DNA of 22,908 bases from Bacillota bacterium (GCA_009786175.1 WQTQ01000210.1:1-22908), one strand, 5' to 3'; shown: positions 10,401-16,497, counted from the first letter of the stretch. Notes: generated by a model from the letters alone, not told the origin. Translations and numbers: made by a program.

Positions 10401-10876
10401 CGGTACGCATCCGCGACGGCTTCACATTCTGGGCAGACAGGGTACCAAATCCTGTAGCAGACGAAGGCTACGAATTTTTAGAATGGTACCCGACTAACCC
10501 CGCCGGTTTTGTAGTACGCGACAGCATCACATTTACAGCAGTATTCGCCGAAGCTGCTCCGGTAGTACCGCAAATCGTAAGCGTCACGCCAAACCCCGCC
10601 GCAGTAGCACAAGGCGGTACCATTGAATTATTAGTAACAACCCAGGGAATGCCTGACGGCGCATGGGTAGAGCTAAACGTCGCATGGCGTCCCGGTCTTT
10701 CCGTTATCGGCGGCCCAAGGTTCTACATTGTGGACAACCAAGCCACAATAATAGTAGCCGCATACGCAAACGCCCGCTTAGGCCGCGACGGCTTTGCCGT
10801 AAGTGCCCGTGCCGCAGGGCAGTGGGGAATACCGTTTATTATCGACAGTTATAATTTTGTGATTGAAGTGAAGTAA
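4415..10876 (+). CDS. Giant secreted subtilisin-like (S8) serine protease with multidomain C-terminal stalk
   Basis: A 2153-residue exported endopeptidase. Signal peptide: KEK, then a hydrophobic stretch to VLA-Q near residue 29. Residues ~70-220 look like a propeptide. The S8 triad is D259 (VAVLDTGIDYNHP), H318 (MHGTHVAGIIAA) and S649 (AGGTSMAAP), with oxyanion N403 (AAGNS). The long N403-S649 gap carries a PA-type insert, as in lactocepin/C5a-peptidase relatives. After a beta-rich Fn3-like region come a BIG2-like domain (~1223-1313), a cadherin-like beta-sandwich (~1318-1402, ending VVAEDGTTTIVYTINVVRE), a jelly-roll-like region (~1415-1690), two InlB/Flg_new-type repeats (~1900-1971 with YFAGWYP, ~1976-2047 with EFLEWYP) and a last Ig-like domain. 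No LPXTG, SLH or lipobox is present, so attachment is unexplained. Shine-Dalgarno AAGGAG (4401-4406) overlaps the upstream stop; spacing to ATG is 8 nt. Confidence 0.93.
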   Translation: MKEKTQLRIAPLLLALVMVFGLGGNIVLAQSNAYEDIVQWEHYASHGYSSVDVDHLNVIGEEDMFFDPLAEQAIRNMLGKNEFSTLTMTLGAPVGPVGFEPEDLMNPNEIVEIAVQFVTPPYVALRLMEEHNMPHIRMFADMPHQQTALSAHDTFFQQLGSIPTPFGSGGVEIVSAHYRLFNGIYMNVPARMVEQIAALPEVFAVYPHLTYTAQRMPWDEEEVCDSFMREALELFDMPRIHDEDGMNLHGRGARVAVLDTGIDYNHPVFVPFQNEHGRVTGWCFIRNNDNVMEASFEEWRVSGQPMYNAAGRRWITMHGTHVAGIIAAMAPGITMSHYRVLGPYGSGAAANTTSALERVHTALYDVVNLSLGSTPGSHPWGPNVQAINLMVMDGIIAVIAAGNSQSLGDFSLLAPGVAPLAISVGAGHTGGYIFPWYDAVFDNSGTGLMELHAWNPTYHTSFEDNLAGILTGANPDGSFNYVYLGLSPAATGDLSGYVAIIRRGATPFTDMRTIAQARNADALIIINNNNEATRVGTMIMGGTTATAIPIFMMQEFARNNFTTVGQTGTVYFGKRGIAALPHNDSITAFSSLGPVTQTFHIKPDIIAPGDAIMSTVPAFYANRPAAPTIHCIVDATDFSRAYQLAGGTSMAAPVIAGIAALFIEQNRDVAPYEVKARMMNNARPLGAGNQSVFAIGAGFVQPYEALNQRTFATVRHGILRGTLANPIVQYENMASLSYGIFREGEDYRDMDVTIHNAGETPWVIQRVDYVFPNLNAPVTIVNTVINEDNSQTLTVRMSFEAGGFERGLHQGHVIFSNGTTQLTMPFAGNLLGSLEITPRAGTGIRRPIITNSIATGVNDIRTNAAVSNASWIVAGFNDTWMETRQVNFFSRRVNEDTGVSYGDPIIHGSANVPPNSDHLLTGTLTTGTTAALAGRFQPGVYRLYMHVNVDGSPFGDYWEVGRYIVTNTRPTLTLDQDVFHFEPGTPIVQVTGIINSWGHDMAIKHGITTVAYEDADGNNPVFGYSFVRYHFGVTPPTNTNFNTNPNFGSTPNPDGTFAFNVTTGPATIRNPIVLTGFARDGNTAQTTPLIANLVLTTVAGTLRSVDATVTLSPVWPVVDNLNWDSAANELVVTFEPSTQLQHLLAADFNFEYSIGASTIRNPINHTGFTINAAQNQVRFAFELIPAATEQTAIAPFNAPEIDITLFMTYRGGEYCIDLTVPDNYIIRITPATLNLMQNSTQQFAAEIFVLAQPGITQDVNWTIYGNTSPDTSISSTGLLTVAADEEYGHTITVRAVHVTYSNIYATAAVNVLFRPSTDATLSSLDVSGFTLSPEFASNVLNYTTQVPHDVTSVVVNYTTTHANAIVTVTGNTYLMVGSNTVTVTVVAEDGTTTIVYTINVVREGNDYTGTVLPPLTGDNFIMWDSFFGVRGTAPFFQPSSLRGPTGVETLTPATTHIEPIGANESNTESSTAFIGTNALRWDLDFRQLHQHPATHSSGIGVGAPGTRIPQLNIDGVYRNPTSIGMWIRTEGADLVDLTRMFIGVSTIPNPTAIQQGANLRFFTQNNQHFPGLRTIYAYGDWEFVEFFLSTGANHSIGSLQAAATFTPAQHAGPLYFAQNTIVTPSPNVATTFFGFNHGLLSPSTGSHLYNPNRPTEPVTMFIDGLTFFYNYDSDGSAVFASTGLFDNVTRPVITTAEGDGYITFTFEDSGFGLDMNSLSILLNGVEIDSSLVNVNGDTATVDIAELPAGEYALRVEIANTMRFRTVELLEFEVEIVEPIPVFSWNIFNNGPGGTQYPRPNPSLAQAGLIRMWTQLDGVNAPVYLAAEDTIIALDQNGSCAMDFVRVGRVWAAGQGWTDYFNLLDIDKNGNWQYINLSITVFGQTVDVLLVNANYRPAADYHTVTITVEAGAVGVYATVTTTVEVPDGGQIPADAIPETAARTGFYFAGWYPSSPAEHGTVTEDLAFTARFNPLFHYVTFEAGEGGQLIPAAGHGLTVRIRDGFTFWADRVPNPVADEGYEFLEWYPTNPAGFVVRDSITFTAVFAEAAPVVPQIVSVTPNPAAVAQGGTIELLVTTQGMPDGAWVELNVAWRPGLSVIGGPRFYIVDNQATIIVAAYANARLGRDGFAVSARAAGQWGIPFIIDSYNFVIEVK

Positions 10877-10885
10877 GTTTAAAAC

Positions 10886-10924
10886 ACCCCCTGATATCAT
10901 ATTCCCAATATGATATCAGGGGGT
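10886..10924. terminator. Bidirectional hairpin terminator between convergent genes
   Basis: Arms 10886-10903 and 10907-10924 are perfect 18-bp complements around a CCC loop. The hairpin lies between the protease stop (10876, + strand) and the flotillin stop (10955, - strand). Read on the minus strand it is followed by GTTTT, so it fits best as the flotillin terminator; the + side has no clear T-run. The outer 13 bp of each arm (CCCCCTGATATCA) equal the palindrome at 1553-1570. Confidence 0.8.
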
Positions 10925-10954
10925 AGCTATTTCAAACATCCATTTACAATAACC

Positions 10955-12391
10955 CTACTCTTCCGTTGCAGCCACCGTAGCCTCGTCTTTCTGCGCCGCC
11001 GGTGCAACAGCACCTTTCAACACATCAATCAGGTTTACGCCTGTTAATGCTTCAACGGTTTCCGGCAGTTGGGCAATAATGTCTGTTACATAACCGGCAA
11101 CTTTGGATGCCCCGGCAGGTTTGCCGTTTCCGCCGCCGCCTTGGTCAATAACAACAATTTTATCAGTTTTGGAAATTGGGTCCGCAATGTTTTTAGCAAT
11201 TTCAGGCAAACGCTCGATCATCATTTGGATAACAGCGGCGTCGTTGTACTGCTTAAACGCTTCAGCTTTTTTCATCATGGCTTCGGCTTCTGCAAGGCCT
11301 CTTGCCTGGATTGCTTCCGCTTCCGCCTGTCCTTGTACACGGATAGCTTCGGCGCGGGCATTACCTTCCATCTTAACGGCTTCTGCGTCTGCTTGGGCTT
11401 TAGCAACTTGCTCGTACCTTCTGGCTTCGGCAAGCTGCTCTTGACGGTATCTGTCTGCGTTGGCTTGCTTGTTTACGGTAGCTTCCAGCTCTTTTTCCCT
11501 ACGTTTTGCTTCTTGTTCCGCAAGTTCGGTTTCTTTTTGCCTTCTTAGAAGTTCTACTTGAAGCTCGGTTTCCGTTACTTCTTTTTTAACTTTGTTTTCT
11601 TCAATTAGATAGGCATTGTCCGCGATGGCTTTCGCAGATTCTTGCTCGCGGCGGTATGCTTGGATTTTAAGATCTTTTTCTTTAGCGGCTTCTGCAACTT
11701 GGGTGTCTGCCAACAGTCTTGCTTCCGCGCCAAGGCGGGACGCTTCTGCTGTACGCACAACAGTTTCACGCTCTGCATCTGCTTCCGCAATTTGCGCATC
11801 GCGCTTAACTTCGGAAATACGCTTGCGGCCAAGGGCAATCAGGTAGCCGTTTACGTCGTCTATGGCCATAACGGTAAAGGCTTTAATTTCAAGGCCCATT
11901 TCCGCCAACGCTATAGCGGCATTTTCTTGTACTTCGCTGGAAAATTTGTCTTTGTCTTGGTAAATCTCTTCTACAGTCATTTTCGCGATGATTTCGCGGA
12001 GTTTTCCTACTAATACATAACTGGATTGTGTTGCAATCTCTGCCGCTGTTTTGTCTGTGTTACCACGGAAAAACTGCTCTACAGCAGAGTAGATAGATTC
12101 CTTGTCGGATTTTACCTTTACAACCGCTACGCTTCTTACGATTACGGGAACACCCTGGCTGGAAATAGCGTTGTCGATATCCAGTGGAATTTTAATGTTT
12201 TCCAGGGAAATAACATCGTATCTTTCCAATAGCGGCCATACAAGCCCGCCGCCGCCGGAGATAATCTTTTTCTTAAGACCCGTGACTACTGCTGCTTTGT
12301 TTTGCGGAACACGCTTCCACAAGGAAAAAAACATAAAGATAACAATAAACAATGCTACTAAAATAATTACTCCAATTGCCAATGGCTCCAT
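10955..12391 (-). CDS. floT: Flotillin (SPFH/band-7 membrane-microdomain scaffold)
   Basis: A 478-residue protein that organises functional membrane microdomains in Bacillota. Residues ~5-24 form one N-terminal membrane anchor (IGVIILVALFIVIFMFF). Residues ~30-190 are the SPFH/band-7 domain (VPQNKAAVVTG, SAVEQFFRG, TVEEIYQDKDKF). Residues ~190-370 are a long Ala/Glu-rich coiled coil with the flotillin-type repeats (AEADAERETVV, QGQAEAEAIQARGLAEAEA). The tail has GGGGNGKP and an amphipathic ITGV-type end. Length is close to B. subtilis FloT. Shine-Dalgarno AGGAGG (12405-12400) is 8 nt before ATG. It lies 37 nt downstream of the NfeD-like gene, the classic partner (YuaF-FloT in B. subtilis), and apparently shares the promoter in front of the XRE gene. 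Confidence 0.95.
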   Translation of the reverse strand: MEPLAIGVIILVALFIVIFMFFSLWKRVPQNKAAVVTGLKKKIISGGGGLVWPLLERYDVISLENIKIPLDIDNAISSQGVPVIVRSVAVVKVKSDKESIYSAVEQFFRGNTDKTAAEIATQSSYVLVGKLREIIAKMTVEEIYQDKDKFSSEVQENAAIALAEMGLEIKAFTVMAIDDVNGYLIALGRKRISEVKRDAQIAEADAERETVVRTAEASRLGAEARLLADTQVAEAAKEKDLKIQAYRREQESAKAIADNAYLIEENKVKKEVTETELQVELLRRQKETELAEQEAKRREKELEATVNKQANADRYRQEQLAEARRYEQVAKAQADAEAVKMEGNARAEAIRVQGQAEAEAIQARGLAEAEAMMKKAEAFKQYNDAAVIQMMIERLPEIAKNIADPISKTDKIVVIDQGGGGNGKPAGASKVAGYVTDIIAQLPETVEALTGVNLIDVLKGAVAPAAQKDEATVAATEE

Positions 12392-12428
12392 TCTTTTGAC
12401 CTCCTAAGTTTGTGTGTTTTGCATTTTC

Positions 12429-12938
12429 CTAGTTCGCTTGCTGATACGCTTCTCTTCTTACAAAATAAGTACCGCCTTCGATGTAAACAATTGCTACGTT
12501 TTCGCCGTTTCTAATTTCACCTCCGTCTTCGCTTTTTGCAGGGCTTGTTACAACAGAACCACTTACGCTGTATCTAATCTTACCGTACCCGCCCCGGGGA
12601 ATTGGAGATATGACCTTGGCCCATGTTCCGATAGTTGCCTGCTTGTCGTGCGCACTTGTGTTTTGTGCTTTAAACAAGGGTACTAAAATGAAGCGATGTA
12701 TAATTCCCGCTATAAAAAGCCCGCATAGGGCACTTACGGTAAAAACAAACATACCGCCAAATAAGCCGTACAAACGCGGAGACAGCATCATTCCCACACC
12801 GCCTGTTACCAATAGAAATACGGCAATTAATTTTGGCTGGAAAATGGCCAGCGGGCCGCCTTGGCCGTCTGTACCTACGTCCAGCAAAAACGAGACAAGA
12901 ATAAAGCCAAGCCCCACAATAAATAAAATTACATACAT
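12429..12938 (-). CDS. NfeD-like membrane protein, flotillin partner
   Basis: About 169 residues. Hydrophobic segments in the first ~95 residues (YVILFIVGLGFILVSFLL, LIAVFLLVTGGVGMML, GGMFVFTVSALCGLFIAGII) predict three to four membrane helices. The C-terminal ~70 residues resemble the short NfeD OB-fold: IGTWAKVISPIPRGGYGKI, then ENVAIVYIEGGTYFVRR. The protease-type NfeD domain is absent, matching the short NfeD1b/YuaF class that pairs with flotillin. I place the start at the ATG at 12938-12936, because Shine-Dalgarno AGGAAGG (12953-12947) is 8 nt away. The GTG at 12947 and ATG at 12944 overlap or crowd that site. The XRE gene ends 18 bp upstream, so all three genes are probably one transcript. 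Confidence 0.85.
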   Translation of the reverse strand: MYVILFIVGLGFILVSFLLDVGTDGQGGPLAIFQPKLIAVFLLVTGGVGMMLSPRLYGLFGGMFVFTVSALCGLFIAGIIHRFILVPLFKAQNTSAHDKQATIGTWAKVISPIPRGGYGKIRYSVSGSVVTSPAKSEDGGEIRNGENVAIVYIEGGTYFVRREAYQQAN

Positions 12939-12956
12939 TTGCATCACCTTCCTGTT

Positions 12957-13484
12957 TTATAATCTGTACATATAGTCACGGGCTTTTTTTGCCCAGGCAA
13001 TAAACGCGTCACTTACACCTTCACCAACACAACCTAAAACAATTTCCCCCTTTACTTCCCCTTTCGAAGCATTATCTCTTACAAATGTGTAGGTTATTAC
13101 TTTTACCCCGCTGCATTCCTCATCTGTCCACCTGTAGTAATTGCATAATACATCCAAAATTTTTTCGATAAATTCCTCATAACTCTCGATACCGTCGGTT
13201 TCCTTTTGCACAGTATCCAAAATTTCCCCACGGATATAAACTCTGTTGCCCACATCAAAATCTGTGTCATCCCCCGGGTACCATACCAAGTCTTGCAGCT
13301 TTACACCCAAGGTTATTGCCATACGCCCAAGCGCGCTAAGGCACGGTGCCACCCCCATTACCCATTTGTTAACCTGCTGTGGGGTTTCACCCATCATTTC
13401 AGCAAGCTCTTTCTGCGTTAAATTTTTTTCTTCCAAAATTTCTTTTATCCGCACTAATGGCCATAAGCCATATTTGGTCCTCAT
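12957..13484 (-). CDS. XRE-family helix-turn-helix transcriptional regulator
   Basis: About 175 residues. Residues ~8-62 are a Cro/CI-type HTH (VRIKEILEEKNLTQKELAEMM, then ETPQQVNKWVMG and the following ALGRMAITLGV). The remaining ~110 residues are not a domain I recognise; they are mixed acidic/hydrophobic, with no membrane segment. The start is taken at ATG 13484-13482, preceded by GGGGAGAG (13498-13491). The frame stays open to a TTG at 13538, but the predicted transcription start (~13543) leaves almost no leader for that codon. It is the first gene of the XRE-NfeD-flotillin unit. A dyad overlaps its promoter, suggesting autoregulation. Targets could be its own operon or the divergent nucleoside importer; neither is shown. 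Confidence 0.8.
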   Translation of the reverse strand: MRTKYGLWPLVRIKEILEEKNLTQKELAEMMGETPQQVNKWVMGVAPCLSALGRMAITLGVKLQDLVWYPGDDTDFDVGNRVYIRGEILDTVQKETDGIESYEEFIEKILDVLCNYYRWTDEECSGVKVITYTFVRDNASKGEVKGEIVLGCVGEGVSDAFIAWAKKARDYMYRL

Positions 13485-13542
13485 TTCACTCTCTCCCCAC
13501 ATTTCTCTTGAATCAATTTCATAATTAGCTAAAATCAACTTC

Positions 13543-13569
13543 TGATATGATTATATTATAACATTATCA
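13543..13569. promoter_or_regulatory. Candidate operator dyad over the XRE promoter
   Basis: The 27-bp stretch reads TGATA-n3-TTATA-n-TATAA-n3-TATCA, a symmetric dyad with 10 matching bases per side. It covers the -10 box and most of the -10/-35 spacer of the promoter reading into the XRE gene, the usual place for an autorepressor site. Caution: the region is AT-rich, so part of the symmetry could be chance. Confidence 0.45.
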
Positions 13570-13578
13570 TGCTGTCAA
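13550..13578 (-). promoter_or_regulatory. Full-consensus sigma-A promoter of the XRE-NfeD-flotillin unit
   Basis: On the minus strand TTGACA (13578-13573) is followed after exactly 17 bp by TATAAT (13555-13550), so all 12 consensus bases match. A transcript would start near 13543, giving a leader of ~59 nt to the preferred ATG at 13484. Confidence 0.8.
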
Positions 13579-13616
13579 TATATTTACGCAAATTTATAGT
13601 TGGCAAAAAATGTAAT

Positions 13617-13646
13617 TTGACTCTTGCAAGCTAACAAGGTTATTAT
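13617..13646 (+). promoter_or_regulatory. Probable promoter of the nucleoside-importer operon
   Basis: TTGACT (13617-13622) and TATTAT (13641-13646) each match five of six consensus bases with an 18-bp spacer. The spacer holds the 8-bp palindrome CTTGCAAG (13623-13630). The predicted start is near 13653, so the leader before the lipoprotein ATG (13819) is about 165 nt. It is divergent from, and about 40 bp away from, the XRE promoter. Confidence 0.6.
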
Positions 13647-13684
13647 ATTCACAGAGAACACGAAAAGAGGGGAGGGTGACAGTT

Positions 13685-13732
13685 ATGAGCAAGTTACTTT
13701 GCAAAAGAATAGTTTTACGTGCAAGCCCGTGA
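13685..13732 (+). CDS. Candidate 15-residue leader peptide
   Basis: The ORF encodes MSKLLCKRIVLRASP and stops at TGA 13730-13732. A strong purine-rich Shine-Dalgarno (GGGGAGG, about 13671-13677) lies about 7-9 nt upstream, which is better than expected for a random short ORF. It lies wholly within the leader of the nucleoside importer. Its stop codon forms the last bases of the 5' arm of the hairpin at 13724-13771, so a translating or stalled ribosome would open that hairpin. The peptide is basic and resembles no family I know. Coding is inferred from the ribosome site and position only. Confidence 0.4.
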   Translation: MSKLLCKRIVLRASP

Positions 13733-13771
13733 TGTGTATGAATCCTTTGCGACCATACTCTGTCACGGGCT
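13724..13771 (+). promoter_or_regulatory. Structured leader hairpin before the nucleoside importer
   Basis: AGCCCGTGA (13724-13732) pairs perfectly with TCACGGGCT (13763-13771), extended by two G-T pairs. An inner GTATG (13736-13740) pairs with CATAC (13754-13758) around a 13-nt loop. No T-run follows, so it is not a plain terminator; it could act by translational control or be part of a ligand-binding leader. It does not show the conserved core of the purine riboswitch or another class I can recognise. Confidence 0.5.
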
Positions 13772-13818
13772 GTATTTATACCCAATTAAAATATTACAAA
13801 CCGGGAGGTAACCAAAAA

Positions 13819-14946
13819 ATGAAAATCTTAAAAACATGTGCTTTACTTGTGCTTCTTGCTCTTGCTATTGCATTATTATCAGCCTGCGGCGGCAATGACA
13901 GCCGTGTAGATGCCGCAAATTTAACCTTTGAAAATGTACGCCTTGCCTTTATTCACCCGGGCGACCCTGCCGACCAAGGCTACACATACCGCCAACATCA
14001 CGGGACACTGGCTATGGCTTCGGCTCTTGGGATAGACCCGGACAGGCAGATACAAAATTTCTGGAATATACTTGCCCCTGCAGATGTCAGCGCAAGCATA
14101 GTGGAAGCTATGGACTGGGGGGCGAACATGATTTTTGCCACAAGCTTTGGCCATGGTGCCACCATGTTGGAATACGCACGGGAGAACCCGGATATTCTGT
14201 TTTTCCACGCAACAGGTAACCTGGCCGTAGATGCCAACCTGCCAAACTTCCGCAACTATTTTGGCAACATGTCGCAAGCGCGCTACCTTTCCGGTATAGC
14301 CGCGGGCCTTAGGACAGAAACCAATATTCTCGGCTTTGTTGCTGCCCATCCAAACGGCGAAGTTATTACAGGGCTTACGGCGTTCTTCCTGGGCGCACGT
14401 TCTGTAAACCCGGATGTTCAAATGTATGTAATGTTTATGAACGCCTGGAATAACCCAACATTAGAGGGGCAAATTGCACAGGCATTAATAGACAGGGGCG
14501 CGGACGTTCTTGGCCAGCATGCAGACAGCCCCACAACACAGCTTACCGCCCAAGCCGCAGGTGTATGGAGTGTGGGCTACAACAACTGTATGATTGGTGC
14601 CGCACCGGATGCTACACTAACATCACCTATGTTCGACTGGAGCGTATACCTTATTTATGCCGTGCGCAATGTAATTGAAGGCAGACCCGTACGTACAGAC
14701 GTTATCTATGGCATGAACGAAGGCATGGTTCTTTTATCCGACCTTAACCAAAACGCCATTACACCGGGCACAGCAGAAGCTATTGCCGCAGCAGAAACCT
14801 ACATCAGAGCAGGCCGCAATATTTTTACAGGGCCGCTTTACTCTAACACAGGCGAATTATTGCTTGCCCCGGGCGAAGAATGGATCGAACCGTTATCTGC
14901 CCCATCATGGGCATTCATCATCGAAGGTATTACAATAGTGGATTAA
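13819..14946 (+). CDS. BMP-family (PnrA-like) nucleoside-binding lipoprotein of an ABC importer
   Basis: A 375-residue extracytoplasmic substrate-binding protein. MKILK, a hydrophobic stretch and the lipobox LLSAC place the lipidated cysteine at C23. The mature part is a basic membrane protein/PnrA-like periplasmic-binding fold: VRLAFIHPGDPADQGYTYRQ near the start, ATSFGHG, LGFVAAHPNGEVI, and ADVLGQHADS in the second lobe. The family binds purine or other nucleosides and is equivalent to NupN of B. subtilis. The start is fixed by GGGAGGT (13803-13809) and the signal peptide. The frame is open further upstream to a TTG at 13624, but that extension would read through the leader and has no signal sequence. 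It is the first gene of a four-gene operon; the TTG start of the ATPase is 18 nt downstream. Confidence 0.92.
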   Translation: MKILKTCALLVLLALAIALLSACGGNDSRVDAANLTFENVRLAFIHPGDPADQGYTYRQHHGTLAMASALGIDPDRQIQNFWNILAPADVSASIVEAMDWGANMIFATSFGHGATMLEYARENPDILFFHATGNLAVDANLPNFRNYFGNMSQARYLSGIAAGLRTETNILGFVAAHPNGEVITGLTAFFLGARSVNPDVQMYVMFMNAWNNPTLEGQIAQALIDRGADVLGQHADSPTTQLTAQAAGVWSVGYNNCMIGAAPDATLTSPMFDWSVYLIYAVRNVIEGRPVRTDVIYGMNEGMVLLSDLNQNAITPGTAEAIAAAETYIRAGRNIFTGPLYSNTGELLLAPGEEWIEPLSAPSWAFIIEGITIVD

Positions 14947-14964
14947 TTTTAATGGGGTGGTATC

Positions 14965-16497
14965 TTGCAAACCGCGATTAGGACACACAATTTAACAAAA
15001 AAATTCGATCAAGTAATTGCCAATGACAATGTCTCCTTCGATTTACGCTGGGGCGAAGTTTTGGCACTGCTTGGCGAAAACGGAAGCGGTAAGACCACTT
15101 TAATGAACATGCTTTTTGGCATTTATTTTCCCGATATGGGCGAAATTGAGGTGAGCGGAAAGTCTGTAACTATCCGCTCGCCCAAAGATGCCCACGATTT
15201 TGGCATTGGCATGGTGCATCAACACTTTAAACTGGTAGACATATTTACCGCCACAGAAAATATTGTGCTGGGGCTAAAGGGCAAACCTTTTTTAAACCGC
15301 AAAGCCGCCGGTCAAGAAATAAGAAAAATATGCGAACGCTATGGCTTCGACCTGGACCCGGACAAAAAAATCTATGACATGCCCGTTAGCGAAAAACAAA
15401 CCGTAGAAATAGTAAAATTATTGTACCGCGGCGCGGATATTCTTATTTTAGACGAACCCACCGCAGTACTAACCACCCAAGAAATTAAAAAACTCTTTGC
15501 CACATTAACCAAATTAAAAGAAGACGGCAAGGCGGTAATTATAATCACCCACAAGCTAAATGAAGTAATGGAAGTCTCTGACAGAGTTCACATTATGCGC
15601 AAGGGAAAGTCCATTGCCACAGTTAATACCGCCGAAACTAACCGGCAGCAACTAACGGAGATGATGGTTGGCCGTGCAGTTAGCTTGGAAATAGACCGCC
15701 CGGTTGTGGAAAATAAAGAGGACAGGCTGTACATCAAAAATTTGACATGCCTTAACGCAGACGGTCAAACAGCCCTTAATAAGGTTAATTTCACCTTACA
15801 ATCCGGCGAAATTTTGGGCGTTGCAGGTATTGCCGGCAGCGGGCAAAAAGAATTATGCGAAGCTATTGCGGGGCTGTATCCCGTGGCAGCGGGGTCAATA
15901 CTGTACCACCCCGCAGGCGAAGACTCGTTAACAGAAATTATAGGCAAAACCCCGCGGGCCATAAAAGAAATGGGCATAACAATGGCCTTTGTGCCGGAAG
16001 ACCGCCTTGGCATGGGCTTGGTTGCAGACATGGACATGACAGATAATGTAATGCTTCGTTACTACGATGACGGTACGGGGCCCTTTGTAGACCGCAAAAG
16101 TTCCCGCTCATTGGCAGAAAAATTAATTAACCGCCTAAAAATTGTAACACCGGGTGTAAACAAGCCCGTCCGGCGCATGTCCGGCGGCAATGTGCAAAAA
16201 GTGCTTATCGGGCGGGAAATAGAATCTGCACCGCGTGTACTAATTGCGGCTTACCCCGTCCGGGGGCTGGATATAAATTCATCCTACGCCATCTACGATT
16301 TATTAAACCGGCAAAAGCAAAGGGGCGTAGCTGTTTTGTTTATCGGCGAAGACCTGGACGTGCTGCTGGAACTGGCAGACCGCATTATGGTGCTTAACCA
16401 CGGTAAAGTAACCGGCATAGTTGACGGCTCAACCGCCACAAAAGAGCAAATCGGTATGCTAATGACTACATCTACAGAGGTGGAACATGAAAGCTAA
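14965..16497 (+). CDS. ABC importer ATPase with two nucleotide-binding domains (nucleoside type)
   Basis: A 510-residue cytoplasmic energiser, equivalent to NupO/YufO. Domain 1: Walker A GENGSGKT (37-44), Q-loop MVHQHF (Q86), Walker B LILDEPT (159-165), H-loop H196. Its signature motif reads PVSEKQ (140-145) rather than the family's S-V-G-x-Q form, so the conserved Gly is missing. Domain 2 (~255-500): the Walker A counterpart is GIAGSGQKEL, as usual for this family; the signature MSGGNVQK (404-411) is intact; Walker B is followed by RGLD. One consensus signature and one consensus Walker A are therefore left. The start is TTG (14965), supported by GGGGTGG at 14954-14960 and by the IRTHNLTKKF beginning typical of the family. 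The 3' end overlaps the permease start by 11 bp. Confidence 0.93.
   Translation: MQTAIRTHNLTKKFDQVIANDNVSFDLRWGEVLALLGENGSGKTTLMNMLFGIYFPDMGEIEVSGKSVTIRSPKDAHDFGIGMVHQHFKLVDIFTATENIVLGLKGKPFLNRKAAGQEIRKICERYGFDLDPDKKIYDMPVSEKQTVEIVKLLYRGADILILDEPTAVLTTQEIKKLFATLTKLKEDGKAVIIITHKLNEVMEVSDRVHIMRKGKSIATVNTAETNRQQLTEMMVGRAVSLEIDRPVVENKEDRLYIKNLTCLNADGQTALNKVNFTLQSGEILGVAGIAGSGQKELCEAIAGLYPVAAGSILYHPAGEDSLTEIIGKTPRAIKEMGITMAFVPEDRLGMGLVADMDMTDNVMLRYYDDGTGPFVDRKSSRSLAEKLINRLKIVTPGVNKPVRRMSGGNVQKVLIGREIESAPRVLIAAYPVRGLDINSSYAIYDLLNRQKQRGVAVLFIGEDLDVLLELADRIMVLNHGKVTGIVDGSTATKEQIGMLMTTSTEVEHES

Noticed and set aside
11069..12407. Several + strand frames opposite flotillin and NfeD
   Set aside because: They mirror the repetitive Ala/Glu coiled coil of flotillin, lack ribosome sites and show no family motifs.
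13485..13538. TTG at 13538 or ATG at 13502 as start of the XRE gene
   Set aside because: The predicted transcript starts near 13543, leaving no room for a ribosome site before the TTG. The ATG at 13502 lacks one, while the ATG at 13484 has GGGGAGAG at good spacing.
13624..13818. N-terminal extension of the BMP lipoprotein from a TTG at 13624
   Set aside because: The ATG at 13819 has a GGGAGGT ribosome site and begins a perfect lipoprotein signal peptide; an extension would bury it and run through the leader hairpin.
13653..13818. Known purine (guanine/adenine/2'-dG) riboswitch
   Set aside because: The conserved three-way-junction bases and loop-loop partners are not present; only a long hairpin with a small ORF is seen.
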